Source: Caenibius tardaugens NBRC 16725
GTDB lineage: Bacteria; Pseudomonadota; Alphaproteobacteria; Sphingomonadales; Sphingomonadaceae
Reading direction: 5' to 3'
Length of the DNA: 64,000 bases
NCBI RefSeq assembly: GCF_003860345.1
Contig: NZ_CP034179.1
Span: 868,001-932,000, forward strand
Shown here: one piece after another, positions 44,192 through 53,822 of the stretch
Position numbering within the stretch: the first letter of the stretch is position 1
How the letters are laid out: each line of letters begins with the position of its first letter
Translations under genes and position numbers: made by a program
Notes under the pieces: generated by a model
What the model was told of the DNA's origin: nothing
The model's input: only the letters and a program-made list of their open reading frames with translations
Databases searched by the model: none

Positions 44192-44837
44192 TCTCCTAAA
44201 AGTGATCGGCGTAACAGACAAGGCACGCGATAATTTTGGCCCTGCACTGAGCGATGCCACGCAGGCGCTCCCAGGTATAACGAGCAGTCTTGTCGCGCCA
44301 ACGCTGCCGGGCGTTTACAACGGTGGTGATTATATTTGGCGAGTGAGCTTTACCGATCAAGCCGCAGCGCAGGCAGCAATCGCCAGCGATGCCGGCCAGG
44401 CGGTAACCGCACTACTCAACACCCCCTCTACTATCACCTCCTTAGAGGGGGCTGACTTCGAAACGGGACATGCCGGCGGGGATCGTGATGCGGCATCAGG
44501 CTTATATCGGGTGGCCCTGTTCTGCGCCAATCGCAACCCCACGCCGGAACGGCTCCGTGCTTTCTCTCGCGATACCCAGATCATGCCTAATCATGTGCGT
44601 AGTATCGTTCGGTGGGAACTATCGCAGTCTGATCTAAGCACGGGGGGGCTGCCCTGGACGCACATCTGGGAGCAGGAATACGCCGACCGCACAGGCCTTG
44701 AAGGCCCCTATATGATGCATCCGGTTCACTGGGCCCACGTTGAACGCTGGTTCGATACCGAATACCCAGATTATCTGGTGGATCGCCATCTCGTGCACAC
44801 TTTCTGTGCATTGGATCAGGCCATACTCAACCGCTGA
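44184..44837 (+). CDS. Two-repeat alpha/beta-barrel (Dabb/EthD-like) protein
   Basis: 217 residues from ATG at 44184, inside the end of the preceding gene. Two halves with similar order: YNLLKVIGVTDKARDNFGPALSDATQALPGITSSLVAPTL and LYRVALFCANRNPTPERLRAFSRDTQIMPNHVRSIVRWELSQ, each followed by a strand ending in W (GDYIWRVSF; LPWTHIWEQEYADRTGLEGPYMMHPVHW). The tandem ferredoxin-like folds resemble Dabb/EthD proteins, which act in ring cleavage, cyclisation or small-molecule degradation. Specific reaction unknown. Confidence 0.72.
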   Translation: MYNLLKVIGVTDKARDNFGPALSDATQALPGITSSLVAPTLPGVYNGGDYIWRVSFTDQAAAQAAIASDAGQAVTALLNTPSTITSLEGADFETGHAGGDRDAASGLYRVALFCANRNPTPERLRAFSRDTQIMPNHVRSIVRWELSQSDLSTGGLPWTHIWEQEYADRTGLEGPYMMHPVHWAHVERWFDTEYPDYLVDRHLVHTFCALDQAILNR

Positions 44838-44925
44838 ATTTCACGAAACAATGAAGGGCGTTTCGGGCAGCCACACCGGGGCAGCAAGAAACGCGCCAAT
44901 CACAACGGGAAGGAAAACGCATATC

Positions 44926-45915
44926 ATGCGCGCAATGGTATTGAACGAATTTGGCGGACCGGATGTCCTTCATATGGCAGACATTGATCGCCCCAGAGCA
45001 GCACCGGGCAATGTTATTATTCAAGTCGCCTATGCCAGCGTCAATCCGGCTGATTGGAAATCACGCGAGGGCTGGCTTTCTCAGTATTTTCAGTACCAGT
45101 TCCCATTTGTGGTCGGGTTCGATGCAGCAGGCATCGTTGCTGAAGTCGGCGAAGGGGTCACCACCCTTGCCGTGGGGGACCGGGTGGTCACCGCTTCCAA
45201 CCAAGGTCTTGGTGAACGCGGAACCTACGCCGAATATGTAGCGTCGGCGGAAGAACGTTGTGTCAAATTGCCCGATACCGTGTCGCTGCGCGATGCCGCC
45301 GCGATGCCCACTGCTGCGATCACCGCTTATGAAGCGGTCCATGACGTCGGCGCTGTGAGCACTGGGGCGCGTGTTCTCATCAACGGTGGGGCAGGCGGCA
45401 CCGGCAGTTATGCAATCCAGCTCGCTCATCAGGCGGGTGCCCGGGTGGCGGCGACTTGCAGCCCCGGAAACGCTGACTACGTCAAAAGTCTGGGAGCTGA
45501 ATTGGCTATCAATTATCGCGAAGGCAATGTCGCGGACGCAGTGCATGCCTGGGCGCCGGAAGGTGTCGATCTGGTGGTGGACACCGTCGGTCAGGGCACA
45601 CTGGTTGATGCGGTCGAATTCACCAGGCGTGGCGGGGTCATCACGCCCATCGCCACGCTGATCGCGGATGAAATTCATGTCGATCCTGCTCGGGCAGATA
45701 CGTTGGGCGTTCGCGTCGTGCCAACAATGGCCAGCTACCTAAATCAGCCCCGTCAGCTACGAGCACTCGTTGCCGCGCTCGTAGGCGGCAAGATCACAGC
45801 TCCCGCAATTACTGTAATGCCCCTTGCGCAGGCTGGCGACGCGCATCGCCAAGTGCAAGATGGTCATGTTCGCGGCAAGATCGTTCTGGATGTAAACGCT
45901 GCCCTCGATCAATAA
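44926..45915 (+). CDS. Zinc-independent MDR/quinone-oxidoreductase-like enzyme
   Basis: 329 residues from ATG at 44926 with GGAAGG upstream. N-terminal GroES-like domain (MRAMVLNEFGGPDVLHMADIDRP, VNPADWKSREGW, VVGFDAAGIVAEVGEGV, GDRVVTAS). Rossmann domain with VLINGGAGGTGSYAIQLAHQAGARVAATCS and VDLVVDTVGQGTLVDAV. C-terminal VQDGHVRGKIVLDV. No zinc-ligand cysteines in the catalytic loop, so a quinone oxidoreductase or enoyl reductase type using NADPH. Follows the Dabb-like pair by 88 bases. Confidence 0.93.
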   Translation: MRAMVLNEFGGPDVLHMADIDRPRAAPGNVIIQVAYASVNPADWKSREGWLSQYFQYQFPFVVGFDAAGIVAEVGEGVTTLAVGDRVVTASNQGLGERGTYAEYVASAEERCVKLPDTVSLRDAAAMPTAAITAYEAVHDVGAVSTGARVLINGGAGGTGSYAIQLAHQAGARVAATCSPGNADYVKSLGAELAINYREGNVADAVHAWAPEGVDLVVDTVGQGTLVDAVEFTRRGGVITPIATLIADEIHVDPARADTLGVRVVPTMASYLNQPRQLRALVAALVGGKITAPAITVMPLAQAGDAHRQVQDGHVRGKIVLDVNAALDQ

Positions 45916-45969
45916 CGGATGTCGCCTCCTGACGGACAAAGGCCTATATGGCGGTCCGTCAGGAGGAAA

Positions 45970-46590
45970 GGTGGTGTCCCCGCCCTCCTCGCGCGTTTAA
46001 CCTGAGCGGATGAGCAAGGCGCCAAATTCGTTCAGCGAATGCGTGGTTTTCGGCACTGGCTGGCATTTGAACGAGATGTATGTCCGACCGAACGGCGAGA
46101 TGGTTTATTTGTGGCGTGCCGTTGATCATGAGGGCGAAGTTCTCGAAAGCTACGTCACGAAGAAACGAGACAAAGCTGCGGCTTTGCGCTTTATGAAGAA
46201 GACGCTGAAGCGTCATGGGCAAGCTGACAAGATCGTCACTGACGGGCTGCGTTCCTATCCCGCTGCGATGAGGGATCTGGGCAATCTCGAGCGTTGAGAG
46301 ATGGGCCGCTACCTCAACAACAGGGCTGAAAATTCTCACCTGCTCTTCCGACGAAGAGAACGTGCCATGCAGCGATTTCGACAGATGAAATCACTACAGA
46401 AATTCGCCGCGGTCCACGCTTCCCTTCACAACCACTTCAACTCAGAACGCCACCTCGTCGACAGACAGACTTTCAAACTTCGCCGCTCGGCCGCAATGGC
46501 CGAGTGGCAATCGCTTATGGGATGAGTCTCAGCTCAGGCCTGGGCCTACTTCACCAAACGGAGAGCAGTTCGCAACCGAATGACAGCACC
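45970..46590 (+). pseudogene. IS6-family element, copy F, with internal deletion and stop
   Basis: Both termini remain (GGTGGTGTC at 45970, TGACAGCACC ending 46590), but only 621 bp separate them. About 200 bp coding for the HTH region are lost, joining NSF to SECVVFGTGWHLNEMY. A TGA at 46295-46297 after LGNLER also breaks the frame. The first catalytic Asp region reads HLNEMY, Asn for Asp. Not functional, though it could be mobilised by another copy. Confidence 0.9.
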
Positions 46591-46601
46591 CAATTTTCAT
46601 A

Positions 46602-47351
46602 CTAAAATCCAAGTCTCTTAAATTTATCCATATCCAGAGGCCTAACAGCCAACAAAACTCCATGCCAATTTTTAGGAAGAAGTGAATTTTTTCTATCAAA
46701 ATCCGATAAATCTTGCACGTCCATTCTGAACTTATGAAGCAATTTTTCAATTTTAGCCAGTCCCTCGGCAGACAATTTAATTGTCTCATAAGTGTATATT
46801 GAATCAACACTCCCAAAGTCCATGTCCATAAATTGCCATTTCATATGCTGTTCGAAATGCCTCCTCATAGGCTCTCTCGTCCACGCCACTCGCCGATCGA
46901 TTCGACTTCGAACACGCTCTCCCGGCAATCGATCGATCAATGCGAGTCGCTCCAGTTTGACAAGTTGACCTTCAATAACTTCCATCGGTATATCGAAATC
47001 ATTGTGAAGATCTCGAGGAGGCCATCCATTCATTATCATGAAAAATAAGAATGATAAAAGCGTATTTCTCGATAATTCCCTCTCCTGATTTAAAGTAAGT
47101 GCACGATTAAGATCGCATGACTCACCTTCTCCTTTTTCGGCAATTTCACCAAGCGTCACATCAGCCAAATGACATAGCTCCATCAAGCGATTGAGCGTTA
47201 AGCCCCGCCCATAGAGCCACCGCTTCACGGTGACCTCACTAACGCCCAACAACTCAGCCACATCTGCATTTTTCAATCCCTTAGATCTGAATATATTTCT
47301 TAGGGCCGCGGCCAAATCATAAGATTTTTCCTGAAACGCTCCTCTAACCAA
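46602..47351 (-). CDS. Helix-turn-helix transcriptional regulator (XRE-like)
   Basis: 249 residues if translation starts at TTG 47351, a few bases after GGAGGTG; an upstream TTG at 47363 is less well placed. HTH near the N-terminus: LAAALRNIFRSKGLKNADVAELLGVSEVTVKRWLYGRGLTLNRLMELCHLADVTLGEIA. The rest is a helical domain with no family I can name (SRNTLLSFLFFMIMNGWPPRDLHNDFDIPMEVIEGQLVKLERLALIDRL looks like a winged helix). AT-rich compared with neighbours, suggesting a different origin. Lies beside duplicated TBDR 2. Confidence 0.8.
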   Translation of the reverse strand: MVRGAFQEKSYDLAAALRNIFRSKGLKNADVAELLGVSEVTVKRWLYGRGLTLNRLMELCHLADVTLGEIAEKGEGESCDLNRALTLNQERELSRNTLLSFLFFMIMNGWPPRDLHNDFDIPMEVIEGQLVKLERLALIDRLPGERVRSRIDRRVAWTREPMRRHFEQHMKWQFMDMDFGSVDSIYTYETIKLSAEGLAKIEKLLHKFRMDVQDLSDFDRKNSLLPKNWHGVLLAVRPLDMDKFKRLGF

Positions 47352-47363
47352 ACACACCTCCAA

Positions 47364-47565
47364 GTATTATATTTCACAATATATTGCCCAATAAAACCTT
47401 TATCCAGAAAAATATCATAACATTTTACTTTGCAATTAGCATAATATACCTGTAATAATTATATTATTATATAGTCATTTATAATGTACCTATCATTTAT
47501 ATTTTTTATTTAATTATCGTAATAATAAAACCTTGACTTTGGCGTATATACCATAAGAACACCGA
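47364..47565. promoter_or_regulatory. Very AT-rich promoter region of the HTH regulator
   Basis: About 200 bases, mostly A and T. CAATATATTG at 47377-47386 is a perfect 10-base palindrome close to the regulator start and may be its own operator. The near-identical 3-kb repeat begins abruptly at 47566. Confidence 0.4.
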
Positions 47566-50559
47566 CCATCATCCGTGCGATCCGCATAATTGACTGGACA
47601 GGCCACCCTCAATTTCCGTTTCACGACATGACCGGCCCGATCGCACTGGACGACCGGGCCGGCCGTCAGGAGGGTGGGCTCCCACGACTCCCCCGCCCCC
47701 TCGAATGGCGAATATTAATAAGAGAAACCGACCCTGACACCGTAGGTACGTGGTTCCGAATAGGCCATAAAGTTCATACCGGCCTGCGGCACAGACACCA
47801 CCGGAACCCGCTTGTTCTCGATGTTGTTCACGAATCCTTCGACGAAGAAGTTCTTGCTGGCCGTCTCGTACTTCAAATTAAAATCGCTGCGAAAATAATC
47901 ACCGGCGCGATCCTGCAGTCCATTGGTGAAGTAGGTGTAGGATTTGGCCTGATAGTAAGTCGACGCCATCGGGGTCAACGTGCCGGCCGAACCCAGATCG
48001 AAGATGTGGGAGTATGCGACCCGGAAGGCCCATTCCGGCGATCCGGCAAGGCGATTGCCTGCAGCATCGATGATCACGGGCGTGTTGTCGCCCGGAGCGG
48101 TCAGGAACACATTAGGCGTTTCAAATTGCCGGAACTTCGCATCGAGATACGTGACAAAACCCGTAATCCGATCATTAGATGTCGGGGCGTAGGCAAATTC
48201 AAGTTCGACCCCGCGACTGCGCGATTTGCCCGCGTTGGTGAAGACGTATTTGGGCGCGCCGTTTACATTTCGTACAATGCTGACCTGCAGATCCTTATAA
48301 TCCGTCCAGAAGCCGGTCAGGCTGAGATTCAGGCGATTGTCCAACAGGCGCGTGCGAAGCCCGACCTCGTAACTGATGTTCTTTTCCGGCTCGTAGAACC
48401 GTTCGCTCCCTGCCGCACTGGCATCGGTAATACCACCCGCCTTGTAGCCGGTGCTGACCGAACTGTAGAGCATCGTATCCGGCGACAGATCATATTCAGC
48501 CGCCAGCTTCCAGCTGAACTGCTTGAACGTCTTGGAAGCTGCTGGGGTCATCCGATTAAGATAGAAACTCGGAACGGCCGCCGCGATCGTCGAACAAGCC
48601 TTGAGGGCATTGAGCGGGGGTATAAGAGTTGCTTCATTGGGACGGGCACCATTATCAGTTCCCGATCCCAATGGACATAGCGATATGGTGCCAATCGCCC
48701 TGCTGATCTTATCGATATTGTAGCGGGCCCCGCCGATCAACCGCAGGTCGTCCGAGACGGAATAACCTACCTGACCAAAGATCGCACGTGTCGTATCCTT
48801 ATCTCGTTCGTTACGGACACTTTCAACGAAAGGCAGGAGTGTCGGTTGAAGTCCGGCCGCCGATCCACCAAAGGGTATCAAAGTCGGAAAATCTGGCTGC
48901 CATATGCCAATCGATCCCGGTGTGGCCTTGTGCGTCGCATGTTGAAACGAATAGAAGCCGACAACCCCCCTCAGACGATCGGTTTCAACATTGATATCGA
49001 CTTCATGCGACCAATCGTTTGCGCGCAGGTCTCCGTAGTCCATGACGAAAGGTAGAGCAGCATTGTTACGACTTTTGTTTTTTTCATGAAAATACCCGCC
49101 AATGTAAGTCAACGAAACCGCATCGCTCACGTCATAACGAATATTCGTCTTCAACGAGATGCTGTCGATATGGCTACGATTGCGGAAGTTATAATCTCCG
49201 CCCGGATAGAGGCTCTTGTAACCTCCCAGCTTGAAGAGAGCCATCAGGGAGTTGAAAAACGGACTCGTCAACCCGGCGATCTCTCCTCCCGGAGCGCCAG
49301 CGGCCCGATTTCTCGGAATTCCCATCTGTACGACGATCGGATTGCTGGAATCGTTGTTGCCGGGAATCCCGAGCAGGGGCGCCCCGACTATCAGGTTCGG
49401 GAAGATCGCGTTCGCATTGTTGACGTAGGATCCAACGACATTGCGCTGGCGGACATAGCTTGCATTCACATCAATAGTGAACCGATCCGTCGGCTCCCAG
49501 CGCAACGCCAGCCGCGAGGTCAGCAGATCGCGTCCATCAACCCGCTTGCCGGAAACCAAACGCTGCGTGCCATCCGATTTTTCGTACGTGCCCGACAGGC
49601 GCATGGCGAAGTTGTCACTCAAGGGAATGTTGATCGCACCGCGCGTCATCAATGCATCGTAGTTACCGTAGGATATATCGCCTTTCGCTTCGAAATCGAA
49701 GCTTGGCTTGGTGGTAATGACATTGACCACACCCGCCGTCGCATTACGGCCATACAGCGTGCCCTGCGGCCCACGAAGTACCTCAATCCGGTCGATGTCA
49801 TAAACACTGGTCCGGAAGCCCTGGACATGATCCTGGTAAACACCATCGACATGATAGGCTACCGTGGAACCGGAACCTGAAAGGGCCGTCACCCCAAGCC
49901 CGCGAATGGACAGCCCCTGGCTTGCAATGGACACGTTGGGTAAGGCCTTGGTCGCATCACCTATAGAACGTGCGCCCACATCGTCCAATCCCCGCTGACC
50001 AATAGTGGAAATCGCCGCTGAAACCTTGAGCAAGGATTCCGCGCGCTTCTGCGCGGTCACGAGAATTTCAGCCAATCCGGACTCACTACCTTCACGGGAA
50101 GCTTGCGCAGCTTCGGGCTTCGCCGCCTCAGGGGTAGTTTCCAGTGGTTGTGCGATTGCCGGAACGATGCAGACAAAGCCGCCTCCGAACACCCCACATG
50201 CCAAAACAACCTTTAACTTAAGCATAAACCTCTCCCTTCCCTATCGCGGTTCATGGCGTAGAGATTATTTAGTATCGAATTTTTAAATAATATTATCTAT
50301 TTACCATTTAAAAATGGGTATTTATTACGATAAAATATCAATAGGTTGATATATCTTTATTTACGGCATCGGGAATTAGCCGAGGAAGACTCATGTCCCC
50401 CATGCAGTTCAACATGCCAACAAGACGAAGTTGGCGTCCGCAGTTCACCATTCCAAGTGTCCCTGCCGCTCCTAGCCATCCAAAAGCGCCCTTGTGGGGG
50501 CCAGACATAACTAACCGTCCTCCAGCCCCGAACCCGTCACCCGAACTAGGGTAAATGTA
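47566..50559. repeat. 3-kb direct duplication, unit 2
   Basis: Second copy of 34963-37956. The left junction is abrupt: ACACCGA then CCATCATCCGTGCG, against ACACATCT then the same sequence in unit 1. The right side passes into the intact serine hydrolase gene. Unit 2 is probably the source for unit 1, because the hydrolase gene is complete only here. Confidence 0.93.
47715..50225 (-). CDS. TonB-dependent receptor, duplicate 2
   Basis: 836 residues, identical to the protein at 35112-37622: signal peptide, TonB box AEILVTAQKRAE, plug with VEVLRGPQGTLYGRNATAG, barrel ending RVGFSY. Here it follows, 112 bases downstream, an intact serine hydrolase gene that itself directly follows an alpha/beta hydrolase gene, so the three read as one operon: two ester-cleaving enzymes plus the importer. 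This arrangement is probably the ancestral one. Confidence 0.95.
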   Translation of the reverse strand: MLKLKVVLACGVFGGGFVCIVPAIAQPLETTPEAAKPEAAQASREGSESGLAEILVTAQKRAESLLKVSAAISTIGQRGLDDVGARSIGDATKALPNVSIASQGLSIRGLGVTALSGSGSTVAYHVDGVYQDHVQGFRTSVYDIDRIEVLRGPQGTLYGRNATAGVVNVITTKPSFDFEAKGDISYGNYDALMTRGAINIPLSDNFAMRLSGTYEKSDGTQRLVSGKRVDGRDLLTSRLALRWEPTDRFTIDVNASYVRQRNVVGSYVNNANAIFPNLIVGAPLLGIPGNNDSSNPIVVQMGIPRNRAAGAPGGEIAGLTSPFFNSLMALFKLGGYKSLYPGGDYNFRNRSHIDSISLKTNIRYDVSDAVSLTYIGGYFHEKNKSRNNAALPFVMDYGDLRANDWSHEVDINVETDRLRGVVGFYSFQHATHKATPGSIGIWQPDFPTLIPFGGSAAGLQPTLLPFVESVRNERDKDTTRAIFGQVGYSVSDDLRLIGGARYNIDKISRAIGTISLCPLGSGTDNGARPNEATLIPPLNALKACSTIAAAVPSFYLNRMTPAASKTFKQFSWKLAAEYDLSPDTMLYSSVSTGYKAGGITDASAAGSERFYEPEKNISYEVGLRTRLLDNRLNLSLTGFWTDYKDLQVSIVRNVNGAPKYVFTNAGKSRSRGVELEFAYAPTSNDRITGFVTYLDAKFRQFETPNVFLTAPGDNTPVIIDAAGNRLAGSPEWAFRVAYSHIFDLGSAGTLTPMASTYYQAKSYTYFTNGLQDRAGDYFRSDFNLKYETASKNFFVEGFVNNIENKRVPVVSVPQAGMNFMAYSEPRTYGVRVGFSY

Positions 50560-51627
50560 CCCACTCATGTCCGTGCCTTCAGGCAGTAGATTGGAGGTTC
50601 CAAGCGCAATCGCACTGGGCGGCATGACAGTTGCGCCGTCCAATGTCCCGCCTCTCACCAGCATCATGAGAAACCTGTCGTAGTCCCGCGCTGACGAGAC
50701 CAGCCCGCCGCCACCTGACGGATATGTCGGCCGTTTCAGGAATAATGAGTTGACGCCAGTATCGATCGATCTGGACATGCCATTGGCAGTTGCGTAGTTA
50801 TCAACCAGCCGCCTTTTCTCGTGCTCAGGGACGCGAAACCACGTGCTGCGCATCCCCAAAGGATCGAAAAAAGCTTCCTTCAAGAAGATATCAAAGGGCC
50901 GCCCAGACACGACTTCAATGATCGCGCCCAGAAGGTCGAGCCCCAAAGAATACCGCCAACGCGTCCCTGGCTCCGTTTCCAGAGGTACTGTCGCCAGACG
51001 TTCTGCAAACTCGCGAAGGCTCGTAACTGCGCCGTCCATGTCAGGTTGACCATTGGCCTGAAAAACACCGTTTCTGAGACCCAATTTGACATACCTATCC
51101 GCTAACGGCCCGCCAACAGAAGGTGTTTGCGGTATCGCCGAACCAATTCCCGACGTGTGCGTCATAAGATGCCGCACTGTTATCGGGTTCCTGGCCGGTT
51201 TCGTTTCCGTGCCAGATTTGGGATCTACCAACACTTGCATCGATGAAAACGCGGAAAAAAAATCCGAAACCGGCTGATCCAGCGTCAGCTTTCCTTCTGC
51301 AATCAACAGCATGGCCGCCATGCCCGTTATCGGCTTGGTCATTGAGTAAATGCGCCACAACGTGTTCTTATCCACCCGCTCTTTACTGTCGAAGCTGAGA
51401 GAACCTTCGCTAACAAACTGGGGCTCCTCCGTCGCTTGGCCAACGCCGACAACCACGCCAGGACATACCTTTGATTTAACTATGCCTTGAGCCACCCCCC
51501 TTGTTGCGAGAAGACCACGCGATCGCGCTTCGCAATTCTTGGGCATTGCGAGTGGCATCACACCTATCGCCCCCAATGCTTGTAGTAATTTTCGACGGCT
51601 CGGAGAAAAGGCAATATTTTCGCTCAT
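50338..51627 (-). CDS. Serine hydrolase, class C beta-lactamase/EstB-type esterase
   Basis: 429 residues from ATG at 51627 with GGGGAG 7 bases upstream. Twin-arginine-like signal SRRKLLQALGAIGV, so probably exported folded. Catalytic SxxK in IYSMTKPITGMAAMLL; second motif Tyr in WRYSLGLDLLGAIIEVVSG; C-terminal GAFGWLGAAGTLG corresponds to the HxG/GWGG strand. RHLMTHTSGIG and PLGMRSTWF are family hallmarks. Members include esterases, transesterases and D-aminopeptidases; an esterase fits the neighbours. 2 bases after the hydrolase stop. Confidence 0.92.
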   Translation of the reverse strand: MSENIAFSPSRRKLLQALGAIGVMPLAMPKNCEARSRGLLATRGVAQGIVKSKVCPGVVVGVGQATEEPQFVSEGSLSFDSKERVDKNTLWRIYSMTKPITGMAAMLLIAEGKLTLDQPVSDFFSAFSSMQVLVDPKSGTETKPARNPITVRHLMTHTSGIGSAIPQTPSVGGPLADRYVKLGLRNGVFQANGQPDMDGAVTSLREFAERLATVPLETEPGTRWRYSLGLDLLGAIIEVVSGRPFDIFLKEAFFDPLGMRSTWFRVPEHEKRRLVDNYATANGMSRSIDTGVNSLFLKRPTYPSGGGGLVSSARDYDRFLMMLVRGGTLDGATVMPPSAIALGTSNLLPEGTDMSGYIYPSSGDGFGAGGRLVMSGPHKGAFGWLGAAGTLGMVNCGRQLRLVGMLNCMGDMSLPRLIPDAVNKDISTY

Positions 51628-51629
51628 GA

Positions 51630-52589
51630 TTATCTCCCCACCACGCATTTTCTGATGAACTTATTTATTTCTTCATCCACATCTCTTTCTTCGGGCGATC
51701 CAGGGAATCTCCCGTGCGGCATCGCCTCCCAAATATGGAGTTCCGCATCTGCATCGACCCGACGCAGAGCGCGGTGAAGCCTGACGGCATTGGAGAGAAA
51801 TAGATCTCTCGTTCCAGATTGAATAAATGTGGGTGGAAATTCTCCTGAGAAATCACCAAACAAGGGAGATACAAGCGGATGTTCGAGCGCCATATCTGCA
51901 GCATACAACTTGTTTACCGTCATAAATGACGGCAAAATATCAATACCATCCAATATCTGGAAACTATCGCCGGACTCAGTAAGATCAACCTCTGGAGAGA
52001 GAAGCACCAAACCGGCAGGCAAACACGCGCCTTCAGTTTTGAGGCGCAGCATCAGTGCCAGAGCGAGATTCCCACCTGCGGAAGATCCGCCTACAATTAT
52101 TTTATCTGCACCTCTTTCTTCAGCGAGAGATAAATAGACGCTGAGGCAATCATCGAGCCCGGCTGGGTATGGATATTTTGGCGGCATGCGGTAATCGATT
52201 GATACAACCTCCATCTGTACAGAATTAGCGGTCATCTCGACCATCCAATTCATGTATTCTCCTCCAAAGAATATCATCCCACCGCCATGTATATCCATAT
52301 ACACATAGTCATTTGGTAATTTCATTGACCTCGGCCGCGGCATAATCGCGACTGGCACGCCAGATATGTGATCCCGCTTTAAAGCACCTCCTCCCTCTAC
52401 CTGCTTCGCGAATAATGAGCGGTATGCCTGATTGCGCTCCTCGATCAATTTTTGCCACGCAGCATGATCGTCAAGATCAGGGAAAATCGTCCGTTCCGGC
52501 ATAGGAACGCTCAGGATTTTGCGCGCTTCAGCACTGATGGAAACTGGGGGTGGAAATTTTTGCGCCCTAAGATGCGTATCACCCGCCAT
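51630..52589 (-). CDS. HSL-family alpha/beta hydrolase, cytoplasmic paralogue
   Basis: 319 residues. MDIHGGGMIFFGG, SIDYRMPPKYPYPAGLDDCLSVY, nucleophile VGGSSAGGNLALAL, acid in GTRDLFLSN, His in AMPHGRFPG. The nucleophile elbow is GSSAGG rather than GESAGG. No signal peptide, unlike its paralogue at 33583. First gene of the operon hydrolase - serine hydrolase - TBDR. A diverged 50-codon relic of its homologue is at 38041. GC content is lower than in most neighbours. Confidence 0.93.
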   Translation of the reverse strand: MAGDTHLRAQKFPPPVSISAEARKILSVPMPERTIFPDLDDHAAWQKLIEERNQAYRSLFAKQVEGGGALKRDHISGVPVAIMPRPRSMKLPNDYVYMDIHGGGMIFFGGEYMNWMVEMTANSVQMEVVSIDYRMPPKYPYPAGLDDCLSVYLSLAEERGADKIIVGGSSAGGNLALALMLRLKTEGACLPAGLVLLSPEVDLTESGDSFQILDGIDILPSFMTVNKLYAADMALEHPLVSPLFGDFSGEFPPTFIQSGTRDLFLSNAVRLHRALRRVDADAELHIWEAMPHGRFPGSPEERDVDEEINKFIRKCVVGR

Positions 52590-53051
52590 AAGAACCCTCC
52601 GTATTTATTATAAATTGATTAATTTATCGATTATTACGATAAAATTGTCTTATTACTGTTAGGATCGACCTATTTTTATTTATTCATCACTCTGCACCGT
52701 ATCGGCTCCGCTTTTCGCCCGAGCGGCCGATAGAGGAAATCATTCCAGCGATGTCGTTTTGCCAATGCGCGCTAAACGCATGAATGCGACAGCCGTCGCA
52801 TCCGGAGCGCATTGCGCCTGCGGTCAGATTTGACCGGCAATGGCAGCACTTATCTTATCTTGATGCTCTCGAGCGGCATCCTTTCACTCTCCATCAATTC
52901 ACCCAAGTATTTACTCTCGTTAGCGAATGTACTCGAAACCCGAAAAGTACGCAATATGGCATTTTTTATCCCACATACTGGATTTAATAACGAGAAGAGC
53001 TGTGATATAGATAGCTGAAATGGCATTGCTCTCGGCGATGGAGATTTCAAA
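52590..53051. promoter_or_regulatory. Divergent promoter region, locus 2
   Basis: 462 bases between the divergent hydrolase operon and the IclR gene. The first 90 are very AT-rich. TGCGAC-AGCC-GTCGCA (52785-52800) is a perfect 6-bp inverted repeat, only half kept in locus 1. GCAATATGGCATTTTTT near 52952 is shared with locus 1. These are candidate IclR operators. Confidence 0.55.
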
Positions 53052-53765
53052 ATGAGTATGAAGAGAGCTGAGGATGTACTTGATCTTCTAGAATATTTAG
53101 GATATAGGGGCGTCCCAGGAATAGCGCGGGACCTGGGATGGCCGCGGTCGAGCGCCTATCGCACCATCAACACGCTAGAGCAACGCGGCTATCTGTACGA
53201 AACGAGGACCCGAGGCGGATATTATCCGAGTCCCCGATGGATTGCGTTGGCTGATCAGTTCGCGGAAGGATTCGCGTTGCCAAAATTTGCGCAAGACCTG
53301 ACACGCACTTCTATGGAGCGCTCAGGAGAGACCGTCAGCATCGTTGCTCCTGCAGGGCCTTGGGCAATTTTCGTCCTGGTGAGTGAGTCGTCCGCGCCTA
53401 TCCGTTATTTCACGAAGGCAGGACATCGGATTCCGATCCACGCTTCGGCCAGTGGCCGCGCCTTGCTTCAGCAATACGACAAGACCGAATTACGAGCCCT
53501 GCTCTCCCGGATTACCTTTGAAACTTATGGCATCACGACACCAACGGATGCAGATGCCGTACCGTACTCGCTGCGATCGAACAGGGAAAGAAGCGTCGCT
53601 ACCATCTCAATTTAGGCCTGACCTTCTTGGTATGGCCGCTCCATTACCAATAGAAGGCGCCGTTTTTCATTGGTTGCTTCGGACCCGACGTACCGTATGA
53701 AACCAAGAATAGATGAACTAGAAAAAATTATTCTAGAGCAGATTTCTATTGCATATATATTTTAA
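53052..53765 (+). pseudogene. IclR-family regulator, locus 2, frameshifted
   Basis: Close homologue of the gene at 38519: the HTH (LGWPRSSAYRTINTLEQRGYLYETRTRGGYYPSP) and the start of the effector domain are intact. CCGTA is duplicated in tandem at 53557-53566, shifting the frame after TPTDADAV and ending at 53615. Later the old reading reappears in other frames (PDLLGMAAPLPIEG) with further indels, down to LEKIILEQISIAYIF near 53765. It also lacks a few residues after LLEYLG. The truncated product keeps the DNA-binding part. Confidence 0.9.
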
Positions 53766-53822
53766 TAGTAAATATATTATTGCATAATTTTCTTATTACA
53801 TGAAACTAGGGGACCATGATAA

